Positions 49,301-63,846 are shown, counted from the first letter of the stretch. The stretch: DNA of 64,000 nucleotides from Baylisascaris procyonis (GCA_037389465.1 JAZARR010000175.1:3534001-3598000); one strand, 5' to 3'. Notes: generated by a model not told the origin, from the letters alone. Numbers and translations: made by a program.

Positions 49301-52300
49301 ACTATTCTGCCAACGAAGGAGGGGGAGGGGGGGGGTAAAGGCATGACCATGCATCACAAAACGGCATGTAAATGGAACCGGAATTTCTTTCCATGGGGGT
49401 AAAAGTATTCTGCCAACGAAGGAGGGGGAGGGGGTAAAGGCATGACCATGCATCACAAAACGGCATGTAAATGGAATCGGAACATTTTTCCATGGGGGTA
49501 AAATTGCTCCGCCAACGAAGGGGTAGGGGCATGGCCATGCATCACAAAACGGCATGTAAATGGAATCGGAACTTTTTTCCATGGGGGTAAAACTATTCTG
49601 CCAACGAAAGAGGCGGGGGTGGGTAAAGGCATGACCATGCATCACAAAACGGCATGTAAATGGAATCGGAACTTTTTTCCATGGGCGTAAAACTATTCTG
49701 CCAACGAAGGAAGGGGAGTGAAGGCATGACCACGCATCACAAAATCATATGTAAATGGAATCGGAACACCTTTTACCCACGGGGGTAAAATTGCTCTGCC
49801 AACGAAGGGGGTAAAGGCATGACCATGCATCACAAAACGGCATGTAAATGGAATCGGAACTTCTTTCCATGGGGGTAAAACTGCTCTGCCAACGAAAGAG
49901 GCGGGGGAGGGGGTAAAGGCATGACCATGCATCACAAAACGGCACGTAAATGGAATCGGAACTTCTTTCCATGGGGGTAAACTATTCTGCCAACGAAAGA
50001 GGCGGGGGGTGGGTAAAGGCATGACCATGCATCACAAAACGGCATGTAAATGGAATCGGAACTTTTTTCCATGGGGGTAAAACTATTCTGCCAACGAAGG
50101 AGGGGGGAGATAAAGGCATGACCATGCATCACAAAATCATATGTAAATGGAACCGGAACTTCTTTCCATGGGGGTAAAACTATTCTGCCAACGAAGGAGG
50201 GGGAGGGGGTAAAGGCATGACCATGCATCACAAAACGGCATGTAAATGGAACCGGAACTTTTTTCCATGGGGGTAAAACTATTCTGCCAACGAAGGAGGG
50301 GCGGGGGGGAGATAAAGGCATGACCATGCATCACAAAATCATATGTAAATGGAACCGGAACTTCTTTCCATGGGGGTAAAACTATTCTGCCAACGAAGGA
50401 GGGGGGGAGGGGGTAAAGGCATGACCATGCATCACAAAACCGCATGTAAATGGAATCGGAACTTTTTTCCATGGGGGTAAAACTATTCTGTCAACGAAAG
50501 AGGCGGGGGGGGGGGGGGGGTAAAGGCATGACCATGCATCACAAAACGGCATGTAAATGGAATCGGAACATTTTTCCATGGGGGTAAAATTGCTCCGCCA
50601 ACGAAGGGGGTAGAGGCATGGCCATGCATCACAAAACGGCATGTAAATGGAATCGGAACTTCTTTCCATGGGGGTAAACTATTCTGCCAACGAAGGAGGG
50701 GGGGGGGGTAAAGGCACGACCATGCATCACAAAACGGCATGTAAATGGAATCGGAACTTCTTTCCATGGGGGTAAAACTATTCTGCCAACGAAGGAGGGG
50801 GGGGAGATAAAGGCATGACCATGCATCACAAAATCATATGTAAATGGAATCGGAACACCTTTTTTCCACGGGGGTAAAACTGCTCTGCCAAGAAAGAGGG
50901 GGATAAAGGCATGACCATGCATCACAAAACGGCATGTAAATGGAATCGGAACTTTTTTCCATGGGCGTAAAACTATTCTGCCAACGAAGGAAGGGGAGTG
51001 AAGGCATGACCACGCATCACAAAATCATATGTAAATGGAATCGGAACTTCTTTCCATGGGGGTAAAACTGCTCTGCCAACGAAACAGGCGGGGGAGGGGG
51101 TAAAGGCATGACCATGCATCACAAAACGGCACGTAAATGGAATCGGAACTTCTTTCCATGGGGGTAAACTATTCTGCCAACGAAGGAGGGGGGGGGTAAA
51201 GGCATGACCATGCATCACAAAACGGCACGTAAATGGAATCGGAACTTCTTTCCATGGGGGTAAACTATTCTGCCAACGAAGGAGGGGGGGGGGGGTAAAG
51301 GCACGACCATGCATCACAAAACGGCATGTAAATGGAATCGGAACTTCTTTCCATGGGGGTAAAACTATTCTGCCAACGAAGGAGGGGGGAGGGGGGGGGT
51401 AAAGGCATGACCATGCATCACAAAACGGCATGTAAATGGAACCGGAATTTCTTTCCATGGGGGTAAAAGTATTCTGCCAACGAAGGAGGGGGGGAGGGGG
51501 TAAAGGCATGACCATGCATCACAAAACGGCATGTAAATGGAATCGGAACATTTTTCCATGGGGGTAAAATTGCTCCGCCAACGAAGGGGGTAGGGGCATG
51601 GCCATGCATCACAAAACGGCATGTAAATGGAATCGGAACTTTTTTCCATGGGGGTAAAACTACTCTGCCAACGAAAGAGGCGGGGGTGGGTAAAGGCATG
51701 ACCATGCATCACAAAACGGCATGTAAATGGAATCGGAACTTTTTTCCATGGGCGTAAAACTATTCTGCCAACGAAGGAAGGGGAGTGAAGGCATGACCAC
51801 GCATCACAAAATCATATGTAAATGGAATCGGAACACCTTTTACCCACGGGGGTAAAATTGCTCTGCCAACGAAGGGGGTAAAGGCATGACCATGCATCAC
51901 AAAACGGCATGTAAATGGAATCGGAACTTCTTTCCATGGGGGTAAAACTGCTCTGCCAACGAAAGAGGCGGGGGGAGGGGGTAAAGGCATGACCATGCAT
52001 CACAAAACGGCACGTAAATGGAATCGGAACTTCTTTCCATGGGGGTAAACTATTCTGCCAACGAAAGAGGCGGGGGTGGGTAAAGGCATGACCATGCATC
52101 ACAAAACGGCATGTAAATGGAATCGGAACTTTTTTCCATGGGGGTAAAACTATTCTGCCAACGAAGGAGGGGGGAGATAAAGGCATGACCATGCATCACA
52201 AAATCATATGTAAATGGAACCGGAACTTCTTTCCATGGGGGTAAAACTATTCTGCCAACGAAGGAGGGGGAGGGGGTAAAGGCATGACCATGCATCACAA

Positions 52301-54126
52301 AACGGCATGTAAATGGAACCGGAACTTTTTTCCATGGGGGTAAAACTATTCTGCCAACGAAGGAGGGGCGGGGGGGGAGATAAAGGCATGACCATGCATC
52401 ACAAAATCATATGTAAATGGAACCGGAACTTCTTTCCATGGGGGTAAAACTATTCTGCCAACGAAGGAGGGGGAGGGGTAAAGGCATGACCATGCATCAC
52501 AAAACCGCATGTAAATGGAATCGGAACTTTTTTCCATGGGGGTAAAACTATTCTGTCAACGAAAGAGGCGGGGGGGGGGTGGGTAAAGGCATGACCATGC
52601 ATCACAAAACGGCATGTAAATGGAATCGGAACATTTTTCCATGGGGGTAAAATTGCTCCGCCAACGAAGGGGTAGAGGCATGGCCATGCATCACAAAACG
52701 GCATGTAAATGGAATCGGAACTTTTTTCCATGGGGGTAAAACTATTCTGCCAACGAAAGAGGGGGGGGGGGGGTGGGTAAAGGCATGACCATGCATCACA
52801 AAACCCCATGTAAATGGAATCGGAACTTTTTTCCATGGGCGTAAAACTATTCTGCCAACGAAGGAAGGGGAGTGAAGGCATGACCACGCATCACAAAATC
52901 ATATGTAAATGGAATCGGAACACCTTTTACCCACGGGGGTAAAATTGCTCTGCCAACGAAGGGGGTAAAGGCATGACCATGCATCACAAAACGGCACGTA
53001 AATGGAATCGGAACTTCTTTCCATGGGGGTAAACTATTCTGCCAACGAAGGAGGGGGGGGGGGGTAAAGGCACGACCATGCATCACAAAACGGCATGTAA
53101 ATGGAATCGGAACTTCTTTCCATGGGGGTAAAACTATTCTGCCAACGAAGGAGGGGGGGAGATAAAGGCATGACCATGCATCACAAAATCATATGTAAAT
53201 GGAATCGGAACACCTTTTTTCCACGGGGGTAAAACTGCTCTGCCAAGAAAGAGGGGGATAAAGGCATGACCATGCATCACAAAACGGCATGTAAATGGAA
53301 TCGGAACTTTTTTCCATGGGCGTAAAACTATTCTGCCAACGAAGGAAGGGGAGTGAAGGCATGACCACGCATCACAAAATCATATGTAAATGGAATCGGA
53401 ACTTCTTTCCATGGGGGTAAAACTGCTCTGCCAACGAAAGAGGCGGGGGAGGGGGTAAAGGCATGACCATGCATCACAAAACGGCACGTAAATGGAATCG
53501 GAACTTCTTTCCATGGGGGTAAACTATTCTGCCAACGAAGGAGGGGGGGGGGTAAAGGCATGACCATGCATCACAAAACGGCACGTAAATGGAATCGGAA
53601 CTTCTTTCCATGGGGGTAAACTATTCTGCCAACGAAGGAGGGGGGGGGTAAAGGCACGACCATGCATCACAAAACGGCATGTAAATGGAATCGGAACTTC
53701 TTTCCATGGGGGTAAAACTATTCTGCCAACGAAGGAGGGGGGGGGGGGGGTAAAGGCATGACCATGCATCACAAAACGGCATGTAAATGGAACCGGAATT
53801 TCTTTCCATGGGGGTAAAAGTATTCTGCCAACGAAGGAGGGGGGGAAGGGGTAAAGGCATGACCATGCATCACAAAATCATATGTAAATGGAATCGGAAC
53901 ACCTTTTTTCCACGGGGGTAAAACTGCTCTGCCAAGAAAGAGGGGGGTAAAGGCATGACCAAGCATCACAAAACCGCATGTAAATGGAATCGGAACTTTT
54001 TTCCATGGGGGTAAAACTATTCTGCCAACGAAGGAGGGGGGACGGGGGGGGGGGGGGTAAAGGCATGACCATGCATCACAAAACCGCATGTAAATGGAAT
54101 CGGAACTTTTTTCCATGGGCGTAAAA
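45952..54126. repeat. Satellite C segmental duplication 2, left copy
   Basis: Same order of monomer variants as 54127-62290 at an offset of 8,168-8,176 bp. Rare shared changes include GAAACAGGCGGGGG at 51080 and 59249 and TACTCTGCCA at 51661 and 59829. Confidence 0.8.
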
Positions 54127-57100
54127 CTATTCTGCCAACGAAGGAAGGGGAGTGAAGGCATGACCACGCATCACAAAATCATATGTAAATGGAATCGGAA
54201 CACCTTTTACCCACGGGGGTAAAATTGCTCTGCCAACGAAGGGGGTAAAGGCATGACCATGCATCACAAAACGGCACGTAAATGGAATCGGAACTTCTTT
54301 CCATGGGGGTAAACTATTCTGCCAACGAAGGAGGGGGGGGGGTAAAGGCACGACCATGCATCACAAAACGGCATGTAAATGGAATCGGAACTTCTTTCCA
54401 TGGGGGTAAAACTATTCTGCCAACGAAGGAGGGGGGGGAGATAAAGGCATGACCATGCATCACAAAATCATATGTAAATGGAATCGGAACACCTTTTTTC
54501 CACGGGGGTAAAACTGCTCTGCCAAGAAAGAGGGGGATAAAGGCATGACCATGCATCACAAAACGGCATGTAAATGGAATCGGAACTTCTTTCCATGGGG
54601 GTAAACTATTCTGCCAACGAAGGAGGGGGGGGGGGGGGTAAAGGCATGACCATGCATCACAAAACGGCACGTAAATGGAATCGGAACTTCTTTCCATGGG
54701 GGTAAACTATTCTGCCAACGAAGGAGGGGGGGGGGGTAAAGGCACGACCATGCATCACAAAACGGCATGTAAATGGAATCGGAACTTCTTTCCATGGGGG
54801 TAAAACTATTCTGCCAACGAAGGAGGGGGGAGGGGGGGGGGTAAAGGCATGACCATGCATCACAAAACGGCATGTAAATGGAACCGGAATTTCTTTCCAT
54901 GGGGGTAAAAGTATTCTGCCAACGAAGGAGGGGGAGGGGGTAAAGGCATGACCATGCATCACAAAACGGCATGTAAATGGAATCGGAACATTTTTCCATG
55001 GGGGTAAAATTGCTCCGCCAACGAAGGGGGTAGGGGCATGGCCATGCATCACAAAACGGCATGTAAATGGAATCGGAACTTTTTTCCATGGGGGTAAAAC
55101 TATTCTGCCAACGAAAGAGGCGGGGGGGTGGGTAAAGGCATGACCATGCATCACAAAACGGCATGTAAATGGAATCGGAACTTTTTTCCATGGGCGTAAA
55201 ACTATTCTGCCAACGAAGGAAGGGGAGTGAAGGCATGACCACGCATCACAAAATCATATGTAAATGGAATCGGAACACCTTTTACCCACGGGGGTAAAAT
55301 TGCTCTGCCAACGAAGGGGGTAAAGGCATGACCATGCATCACAAAACGGCATGTAAATGGAATCGGAACTTCTTTCCATGGGGGTAAAACTGCTCTGCCA
55401 ACGAAAGAGGCGGGGGAGGGGGTAAAGGCATGACCATGCATCACAAAACGGCACGTAAATGGAATCGGAACTTCTTTCCATGGGGGTAAACTATTCTGCC
55501 AACGAAAGAGGCGGGGGGTGGGTAAAGGCATGACCATGCATCACAAAACGGCATGTAAATGGAATCGGAACTTTTTTCCATGGGGGTAAAACTATTCTGC
55601 CAACGAAGGAGGGGGGAGATAAAGGCATGACCATGCATCACAAAATCATATGTAAATGGAACCGGAACTTCTTTCCATGGGGGTAAAACTATTCTGCCAA
55701 CGAAGGAGGGGGGAGGGGTAAAGGCATGACCATGCATCACAAAACGGCATGTAAATGGAACCGGAACTTTTTTCCATGGGGGTAAAACTATTCTGCCAAC
55801 GAGGGAGGGGCGGGGGGGGGAGATAAAGGCATGACCATGCATCACAAAATCATATGTAAATGGAACCGGAACTTCTTTCCATGGGGGTAAAACTATTCTG
55901 CCAACGAAGGAGGGGGGAGGGGGTAAAGGCATGACCATGCATCACAAAACCGCATGTAAATGGAATCGGAACTTTTTTCCATGGGGGTAAAACTATTCTG
56001 TCAACGAAAGAGGCGGGGGGGGGTGGGTAAAGGCATGACCATGCATCACAAAACGGCATGTAAATGGAATCGGAACATTTTTCCATGGGGGTAAAATTGC
56101 TCCGCCAACGAAGGGGTAGAGGCATGGCCATGCATCACAAAACGGCATGTAAATGGAATCGGAACTTTTTTCCATGGGGGTAAAACTATTCTGCCAACGA
56201 AAGAGGGGGGGGGGTGGGTAAAGGCATGACCATGCATCACAAAACCCCATGTAAATGGAATCGGAACTTCTTTCCATGGAGGTAAAACTGCTCTGCCAAC
56301 GAAAGAGGCGGGGGGGGGGTGGGTAAAGGCATGACCATGCATCACAAAATCATATGTAAATGGAATCGGAACACCTTTTTTCCACGGGGGTAAAACTGCT
56401 CTGCCAAGAAAGAGGGGGGTAAAGGCATGACCAAGCATCACAAAACGGCATGTAAATGGAATCGGAACTTTTTTCCATGGGGGTAAAACTATTCTGCCAA
56501 CGAAGGAGGGGGGACGGGGGGGGGGGGTAAAGGCATGACCATGCATCACAAAACCGCATGTAAATGGAATCGGAACTTTTTTCCATGGGCGTAAAACTAT
56601 TCTGCCAACGAAGGAAGGGGAGTGAAGGCATGACCACGCATCACAAAATCATATGTAAATGGAATCGGAACACCTTTTACCCACGGGGGTAAAATTGCTC
56701 TGCCAACGAAGGGGGTAAAGGCATGACCATGCATCACAAAACGGCACGTAAATGGAATCGGAACTTCTTTCCATGGGGGTAAACTATTCTGCCAACGAAG
56801 GAGGGGGGGGGGGGGGGTAAAGGCACGACCATGCATCACAAAACGGCATGTAAATGGAATCGGAACTTCTTTCCATGGGGGTAAAACTATTCTGCCAACG
56901 AAGGGGGGGGGGAGATAAAGGCATGACCATGCATCACAAAATCATATGTAAATGGAATCGGAACACCTTTTTTCCACGGGGGTAAAACTGCTCTGCCAAG
57001 AAAGAGGGGGATAAAGGCATGACCATGCATCACAAAACGGCATGTAAATGGAATCGGAACTTTTTTCCATGGGCGTAAAACTATTCTGCCAACGAAGGAA

Positions 57101-60100
57101 GGGGAGTGAAGGCATGACCACGCATCACAAAATCATATGTAAATGGAATCGGAACTTCTTTCCATGGGGGTAAAACTGCTCTGCCAACGAAAGAGGCGGG
57201 GGAGGGGGTAAAGGCATGACCATGCATCACAAAACGGCACGTAAATGGAATCGGAACTTCTTTCCATGGGGGTAAACTATTCTGCCAACGAAGGAGGGGG
57301 GGGGTAAAGGCATGACCATGCATCACAAAACGGCACGTAAATGGAATCGGAACTTCTTTCCATGGGGGTAAACTATTCTGCCAACGAAGGAGGGGGGGGG
57401 GGTAAAGGCACGACCATGCATCACAAAACGGCATGTAAATGGAATCGGAACTTCTTTCCATGGGGGTAAAACTATTCTGCCAACGAAGGAGGGGGGGGGG
57501 GGGGGTAAAGGCATGACCATGCATCACAAAACGGCATGTAAATGGAACCGGAATTTCTTTCCATGGGGGTAAAAGTATTCTGCCAACGAAGGAGGGGGGG
57601 AGGGGGTAAAGGCATGACCATGCATCACAAAACGGCATGTAAATGGAATCGGAACATTTTTCCATGGGGGTAAAATTGCTCCGCCAACGAAGGGGGTAGG
57701 GGCATGGCCATGCATCACAAAACGGCATGTAAATGGAATCGGAACTTTTTTCCATGGGGGTAAAACTATTCTGCCAACGAAAGAGGCGGGGGGTGGGTAA
57801 AGGCATGACCATGCATCACAAAACGGCATGTAAATGGAATCGGAACTTTTTTCCATGGGCGTAAAACTATTCTGCCAACGAAGGAAGGGGAGTGAAGGCA
57901 TGACCACGCATCACAAAATCATATGTAAATGGAATCGGAACACCTTTTACCCACGGGGGTAAAATTGCTCTGCCAACGAAGGGGGTAAAGGCATGACCAT
58001 GCATCACAAAACGGCATGTAAATGGAATCGGAACTTCTTTCCATGGGGGTAAAACTGCTCTGCCAACGAAAGAGGCGGGGGAGGGGGTAAAGGCATGACC
58101 ATGCATCACAAAACGGCACGTAAATGGAATCGGAACTTCTTTCCATGGGGGTAAACTATTCTGCCAACGAAAGAGGCGGGGGGTGGGTAAAGGCATGACC
58201 ATGCATCACAAAACGGCATGTAAATGGAATCGGAACTTTTTTCCATGGGGGTAAAACTATTCTGCCAACGAAGGAGGGGGGAGATAAAGGCATGACCATG
58301 CATCACAAAATCATATGTAAATGGAACCGGAACTTCTTTCCATGGGGGTAAAACTATTCTGCCAACGAAGGAGGGGGAGGGGGTAAAGGCATGACCATGC
58401 ATCACAAAACGGCATGTAAATGGAACCGGAACTTTTTTCCATGGGGGTAAAACTATTCTGCCAACGAAGGAGGGGCGGGGGGGAGATAAAGGCATGACCA
58501 TGCATCACAAAATCATATGTAAATGGAACCGGAACTTCTTTCCATGGGGGTAAAACTATTCTGCCAACGAAGGAGGGGGAGGGGGTAAAGGCATGACCAT
58601 GCATCACAAAACCGCATGTAAATGGAATCGGAACTTTTTTCCATGGGGGTAAAACTATTCTGTCAACGAAAGAGGCGGGGGGGGGGTGGGTAAAGGCATG
58701 ACCATGCATCACAAAACGGCATGTAAATGGAATCGGAACATTTTTCCATGGGGGTAAAATTGCTCCGCCAACGAAGGGGTAGAGGCATGGCCATGCATCA
58801 CAAAACGGCATGTAAATGGAATCGGAACTTCTTTCCATGGGGGTAAACTATTCTGCCAACGAAGGAGGGGGGGGGGGTAAAGGCACGACCATGCATCACA
58901 AAACGGCATGTAAATGGAATCGGAACTTCTTTCCATGGGGGTAAAACTATTCTGCCAACGAAGGAGGGGGGGAGATAAAGGCATGACCATGCATCACAAA
59001 ATCATATGTAAATGGAATCGGAACACCTTTTTTCCACGGGGGTAAAACTGCTCTGCCAAGAAAGAGGGGGATAAAGGCATGACCATGCATCACAAAACGG
59101 CATGTAAATGGAATCGGAACTTTTTTCCATGGGCGTAAAACTATTCTGCCAACGAAGGAAGGGGAGTGAAGGCATGACCACGCATCACAAAATCATATGT
59201 AAATGGAATCGGAACTTCTTTCCATGGGGGTAAAACTGCTCTGCCAACGAAACAGGCGGGGGAGGGGGTAAAGGCATGACCATGCATCACAAAACGGCAC
59301 GTAAATGGAATCGGAACTTCTTTCCATGGGGGTAAACTATTCTGCCAACGAAGGAGGGGGGGGGTAAAGGCATGACCATGCATCACAAAACGGCACGTAA
59401 ATGGAATCGGAACTTCTTTCCATGGGGGTAAACTATTCTGCCAACGAAGGAGGGGGGGGGGGGGGGGTAAAGGCACGACCATGCATCACAAAACGGCATG
59501 TAAATGGAATCGGAACTTCTTTCCATGGGGGTAAAACTATTCTGCCAACGAAGGAGGGGGGAGGGGGGGGTAAGGCATGACCATGCATCACAAAACGGCA
59601 TGTAAATGGAACCGGAATTTCTTTCCATGGGGGTAAAAGTATTCTGCCAACGAAGGAGGGGGAGGGGGTAAAGGCATGACCATGCATCACAAAACGGCAT
59701 GTAAATGGAATCGGAACATTTTTCCATGGGGGTAAAATTGCTCCGCCAACGAAGGGGGTAGGGGCATGGCCATGCATCACAAAACGGCATGTAAATGGAA
59801 TCGGAACTTTTTTCCATGGGGGTAAAACTACTCTGCCAACGAAAGAGGCGGGGGGGTGGGTAAAGGCATGACCATGCATCACAAAACGGCATGTAAATGG
59901 AATCGGAACTTTTTTCCATGGGCGTAAAACTATTCTGCCAACGAAGGAAGGGGAGTGAAGGCATGACCACGCATCACAAAATCATATGTAAATGGAATCG
60001 GAACACCTTTTACCCACGGGGGTAAAATTGCTCTGCCAACGAAGGGGGTAAAGGCATGACCATGCATCACAAAACGGCATGTAAATGGAATCGGAACTTC

Positions 60101-62290
60101 TTTCCATGGGGGTAAAACTGCTCTGCCAACGAAAGAGGCGGGGGAGGGGGTAAAGGCATGACCATGCATCACAAAACGGCACGTAAATGGAATCGGAACT
60201 TCTTTCCATGGGGGTAAACTATTCTGCCAACGAAAGAGGCGGGGGGTGGGTAAAGGCATGACCATGCATCACAAAACGGCATGTAAATGGAATCGGAACT
60301 TTTTTCCATGGGGGTAAAACTATTCTGCCAACGAAGGAGGGGGAGATAAAGGCATGACCATGCATCACAAAATCATATGTAAATGGAACCGGAACTTCTT
60401 TCCATGGGGGTAAAACTATTCTGCCAACGAAGGAGGGGGGAGGGGTAAAGGCATGACCATGCATCACAAAACGGCATGTAAATGGAACCGGAACTTTTTT
60501 CCATGGGGGTAAAACTATTCTGCCAACGAAGGAGGGGCGGGGGGGGAGATAAAGGCATGACCATGCATCACAAAATCATATGTAAATGGAACCGGAACTT
60601 CTTTCCATGGGGGTAAAACTATTCTGCCAACGAAGGAGGGGGAGGGGGTAAAGGCATGACCATGCATCACAAAACCGCATGTAAATGGAATCGGAACTTT
60701 TTTCCATGGGGGTAAAACTATTCTGTCAACGAAAGAGGCGGGGGGGGGGGGTGGGTAAAGGCATGACCATGCATCACAAAACGGCATGTAAATGGAATCG
60801 GAACATTTTTCCATGGGGGTAAAATTGCTCCGCCAACGAAGGGGGTAGAGGCATGGCCATGCATCACAAAACGGCATGTAAATGGAATCGGAACTTTTTT
60901 CCATGGGGGTAAAACTATTCTGCCAACGAAAGAGGGGGGGGGGTGGGTAAAGGCATGACCATGCATCACAAAACCCCATGTAAATGGAATCGGAACTTTT
61001 TTCCATGGGCGTAAAACTATTCTGCCAACGAAGGAAGGGGAGTGAAGGCATGACCACGCATCACAAAATCATATGTAAATGGAATCGGAACACCTTTTAC
61101 CCACGGGGGTAAAATTGCTCTGCCAACGAAGGGGGTAAAGGCATGACCATGCATCACAAAACGGCACGTAAATGGAATCGGAACTTCTTTCCATGGGGGT
61201 AAACTATTCTGCCAACGAAGGAGGGGGGGGGGGGTAAAGGCACGACCATGCATCACAAAACGGCATGTAAATGGAATCGGAACTTCTTTCCATGGGGGTA
61301 AAACTATTCTGCCAACGAAGGAGGGGGGAGATAAAGGCATGACCATGCATCACAAAATCATATGTAAATGGAATCGGAACACCTTTTTTCCACGGGGGTA
61401 AAACTGCTCTGCCAAGAAAGAGGGGGATAAAGGCATGACCATGCATCACAAAACGGCATGTAAATGGAATCGGAACTTTTTTCCATGGGCGTAAAACTAT
61501 TCTGCCAACGAAGGAAGGGGAGTGAAGGCATGACCACGCATCACAAAATCATATGTAAATGGAATCGGAACTTCTTTCCATGGGGGTAAAACTGCTCTGC
61601 CAACGAAAGAGGCGGGGGAGGGGGTAAAGGCATGACCATGCATCACAAAACGGCACGTAAATGGAATCGGAACTTCTTTCCATGGGGGTAAACTATTCTG
61701 CCAACGAAGGAGGGGGGGGGGTAAAGGCATGACCATGCATCACAAAACGGCACGTAAATGGAATCGGAACTTCTTTCCATGGGGGTAAACTATTCTGCCA
61801 ACGAAGGAGGGGGGGGTAAAGGCACGACCATGCATCACAAAACGGCATGTAAATGGAATCGGAACTTCTTTCCATGGGGGTAAAACTATTCTGCCAACGA
61901 AGGAGGGGGAGGGGGGGGGTAAAGGCATGACCATGCATCACAAAACGGCATGTAAATGGAACCGGAATTTCTTTCCATGGGGGTAAAAGTATTCTGCCAA
62001 CGAAGGAGGGGGGGGGGTAAAGGCATGACCATGCATCACAAAACGGCATGTAAATGGAATCGGAACATTTTTCCATGGGGGTAAAATTGCTCCGCCAACG
62101 AAGGGGGTAGGGGCATGGCCATGCATCACAAAACGGCATGTAAATGGAATCGGAACTTTTTTCCATGGGGGTAAAACTATTCTGCCAACGAAAGAGGCGG
62201 GGGGGTGGGTAAAGGCATGACCATGCATCACAAAACGGCATGTAAATGGAATCGGAACTTTTTTCCATGGGCGTAAAACTATTCTGCCAA
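54127..62290. repeat. Satellite C segmental duplication 2, right copy
   Basis: Tandem copy of 45952-54126. Marker monomers at 55202, 56597, 57867, 59141, 59930, 61017 and 61497 pair with 47026, 48427, 49693, 50973, 51760, 52847 and 53328. Paired monomers are near identical except for G-run length. Confidence 0.8.
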
Positions 62291-63846
62291 CGAAGGAAGG
62301 GGAGTGAAGGCATGACCACGCATCACAAAATCATATGTAAATGGAATCGGAACACCTTTTACCCACGGGGGTAAAATTGCTCTGCCAACGAAGGGGGTAA
62401 AGGCATGACCATGCATCACAAAACGGCATGTAAATGGAATCGGAACTTCTTTCCATGGGGGTAAAACTGCTCTGCCAACGAAAGAGGCGGGGGAGGGGGT
62501 AAAGGCATGACCATGCATCACAAAACGGCACGTAAATGGAATCGGAACTTCTTTCCATGGGGGTAAACTATTCTGCCAACGAAAGAGGCGGGGGTGGGTA
62601 AAGGCATGACCATGCATCACAAAACGGCATGTAAATGGAATCGGAACTTTTTTCCATGGGGGTAAAACTATTCTGCCAACGAAGGAGGGGGGGGAGATAA
62701 AGGCATGACCATGCATCACAAAATCATATGTAAATGGAACCGGAACTTCTTTCCATGGGGGTAAAACTATTCTGCCAACGAAGGAGGGGGGGAGGGGGTA
62801 AAGGCATGACCATGCATCACAAAACGGCATGTAAATGGAACCGGAACTTTTTTCCATGGGGGTAAAACTATTCTGCCAACGAAGGAGGGGCGGGGGGGAG
62901 ATAAAGGCATGACCATGCATCACAAAATCATATGTAAATGGAACCGGAACTTCTTTCCATGGGGGTAAAACTATTCTGCCAACGAAGGAGGGGGAGGGGT
63001 AAAGGCATGACCATGCATCACAAAACGGCATGTAAATGGAATCGGAACTTTTTTCCATGGGGGTAAAACTATTCTGTCAACGAAAGAGGCGGGGGGGGGG
63101 GGGGTGGGTAAAGGCATGACCATGCATCACAAAACGGCATGTAAATGGAATCGGAACATTTTTCCATGGGGGTAAAATTGCTCCGCCAACGAAGGGGGTA
63201 GAGGCATGGCCATGCATCACAAAACGGCATGTAAATGGAATCGGAACTTTTTTCCATGGGGGTAAAACTATTCTGCCAACGAAAGAGGGGGGGTGGGTAA
63301 AGGCATGACCATGCATCACAAAACCCCATGTAAATGGAATCGGAACTTCTTTCCATGGAGGTAAAACTGCTCTGCCAACGAAAGAGGCGGGGGGGGGGTG
63401 GGTAAAGGCATGACCATGCATCACAAAATCATATGTAAATGGAATCGGAACACCTTTTTTCCACGGGGGTAAAACTGCTCTGCCAAGAAAGAGGGGGGTA
63501 AAGGCATGACCATGCATCACAAAACGGCATGTAAATGGAATCGGAACTTTTTTCCAGGGGGGTTAAACTATTCTGCCAACGAAGGAGGGGGGAAGGGGGG
63601 TAAAGGCATGACCATGCATCACAAAACCGCACGTAAATGGAATCGGAACTTTTTTCCATGGGGGTAAAACTATTCTGCCAACGAAGGAGGGGGAGGGGGA
63701 TAAAGGCATGACCGCGCATCACAAAATCATATGTAAATGGAATCGGGACTTTTTTCCACGGGGGTAAAACTATTCTGCCAACGAAGGAGGGGAGGGGGGG
63801 GGGTAAAGGGATGACCATGCATCACAAAACGACATGTAAATGGAAC

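Larger units (their letters stand above)
18401..63846. repeat. Satellite C: about 97-bp monomer array with hypervariable G-runs
   Basis: A 45.4-kb uninterrupted array, roughly 470 monomers estimated from length. Plus-strand monomer order: GTAAAGGCATGACCATGCAT, CACAAAACGGCATGTAAATG, GAATCGGAACTTCTTTCC, ATGGGGGTAAAACTATTCTG, CCAACGAAGGAGG, then a run of G interrupted by A, AC or C. The core is well kept; the final G-run varies from about 4 to 17. A marker class (GTGAAGGCATGACCACGCAT with CACAAAATCATATG) recurs about 40 times at irregular 0.4-1.9-kb spacing, for example at about 18450, 19150, 20925, 30090, 30480, 39750 and 40140. This indicates a higher-order structure made by unequal exchange. 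On the minus strand two of three frames lack stops, giving long but meaningless Pro-rich frames. Confidence 0.97.

Noticed and set aside
18401..63846. CRISPR-like array of direct repeats
   Set aside because: Monomers are contiguous with no unique spacers and the context has spliced animal genes; it is a satellite.
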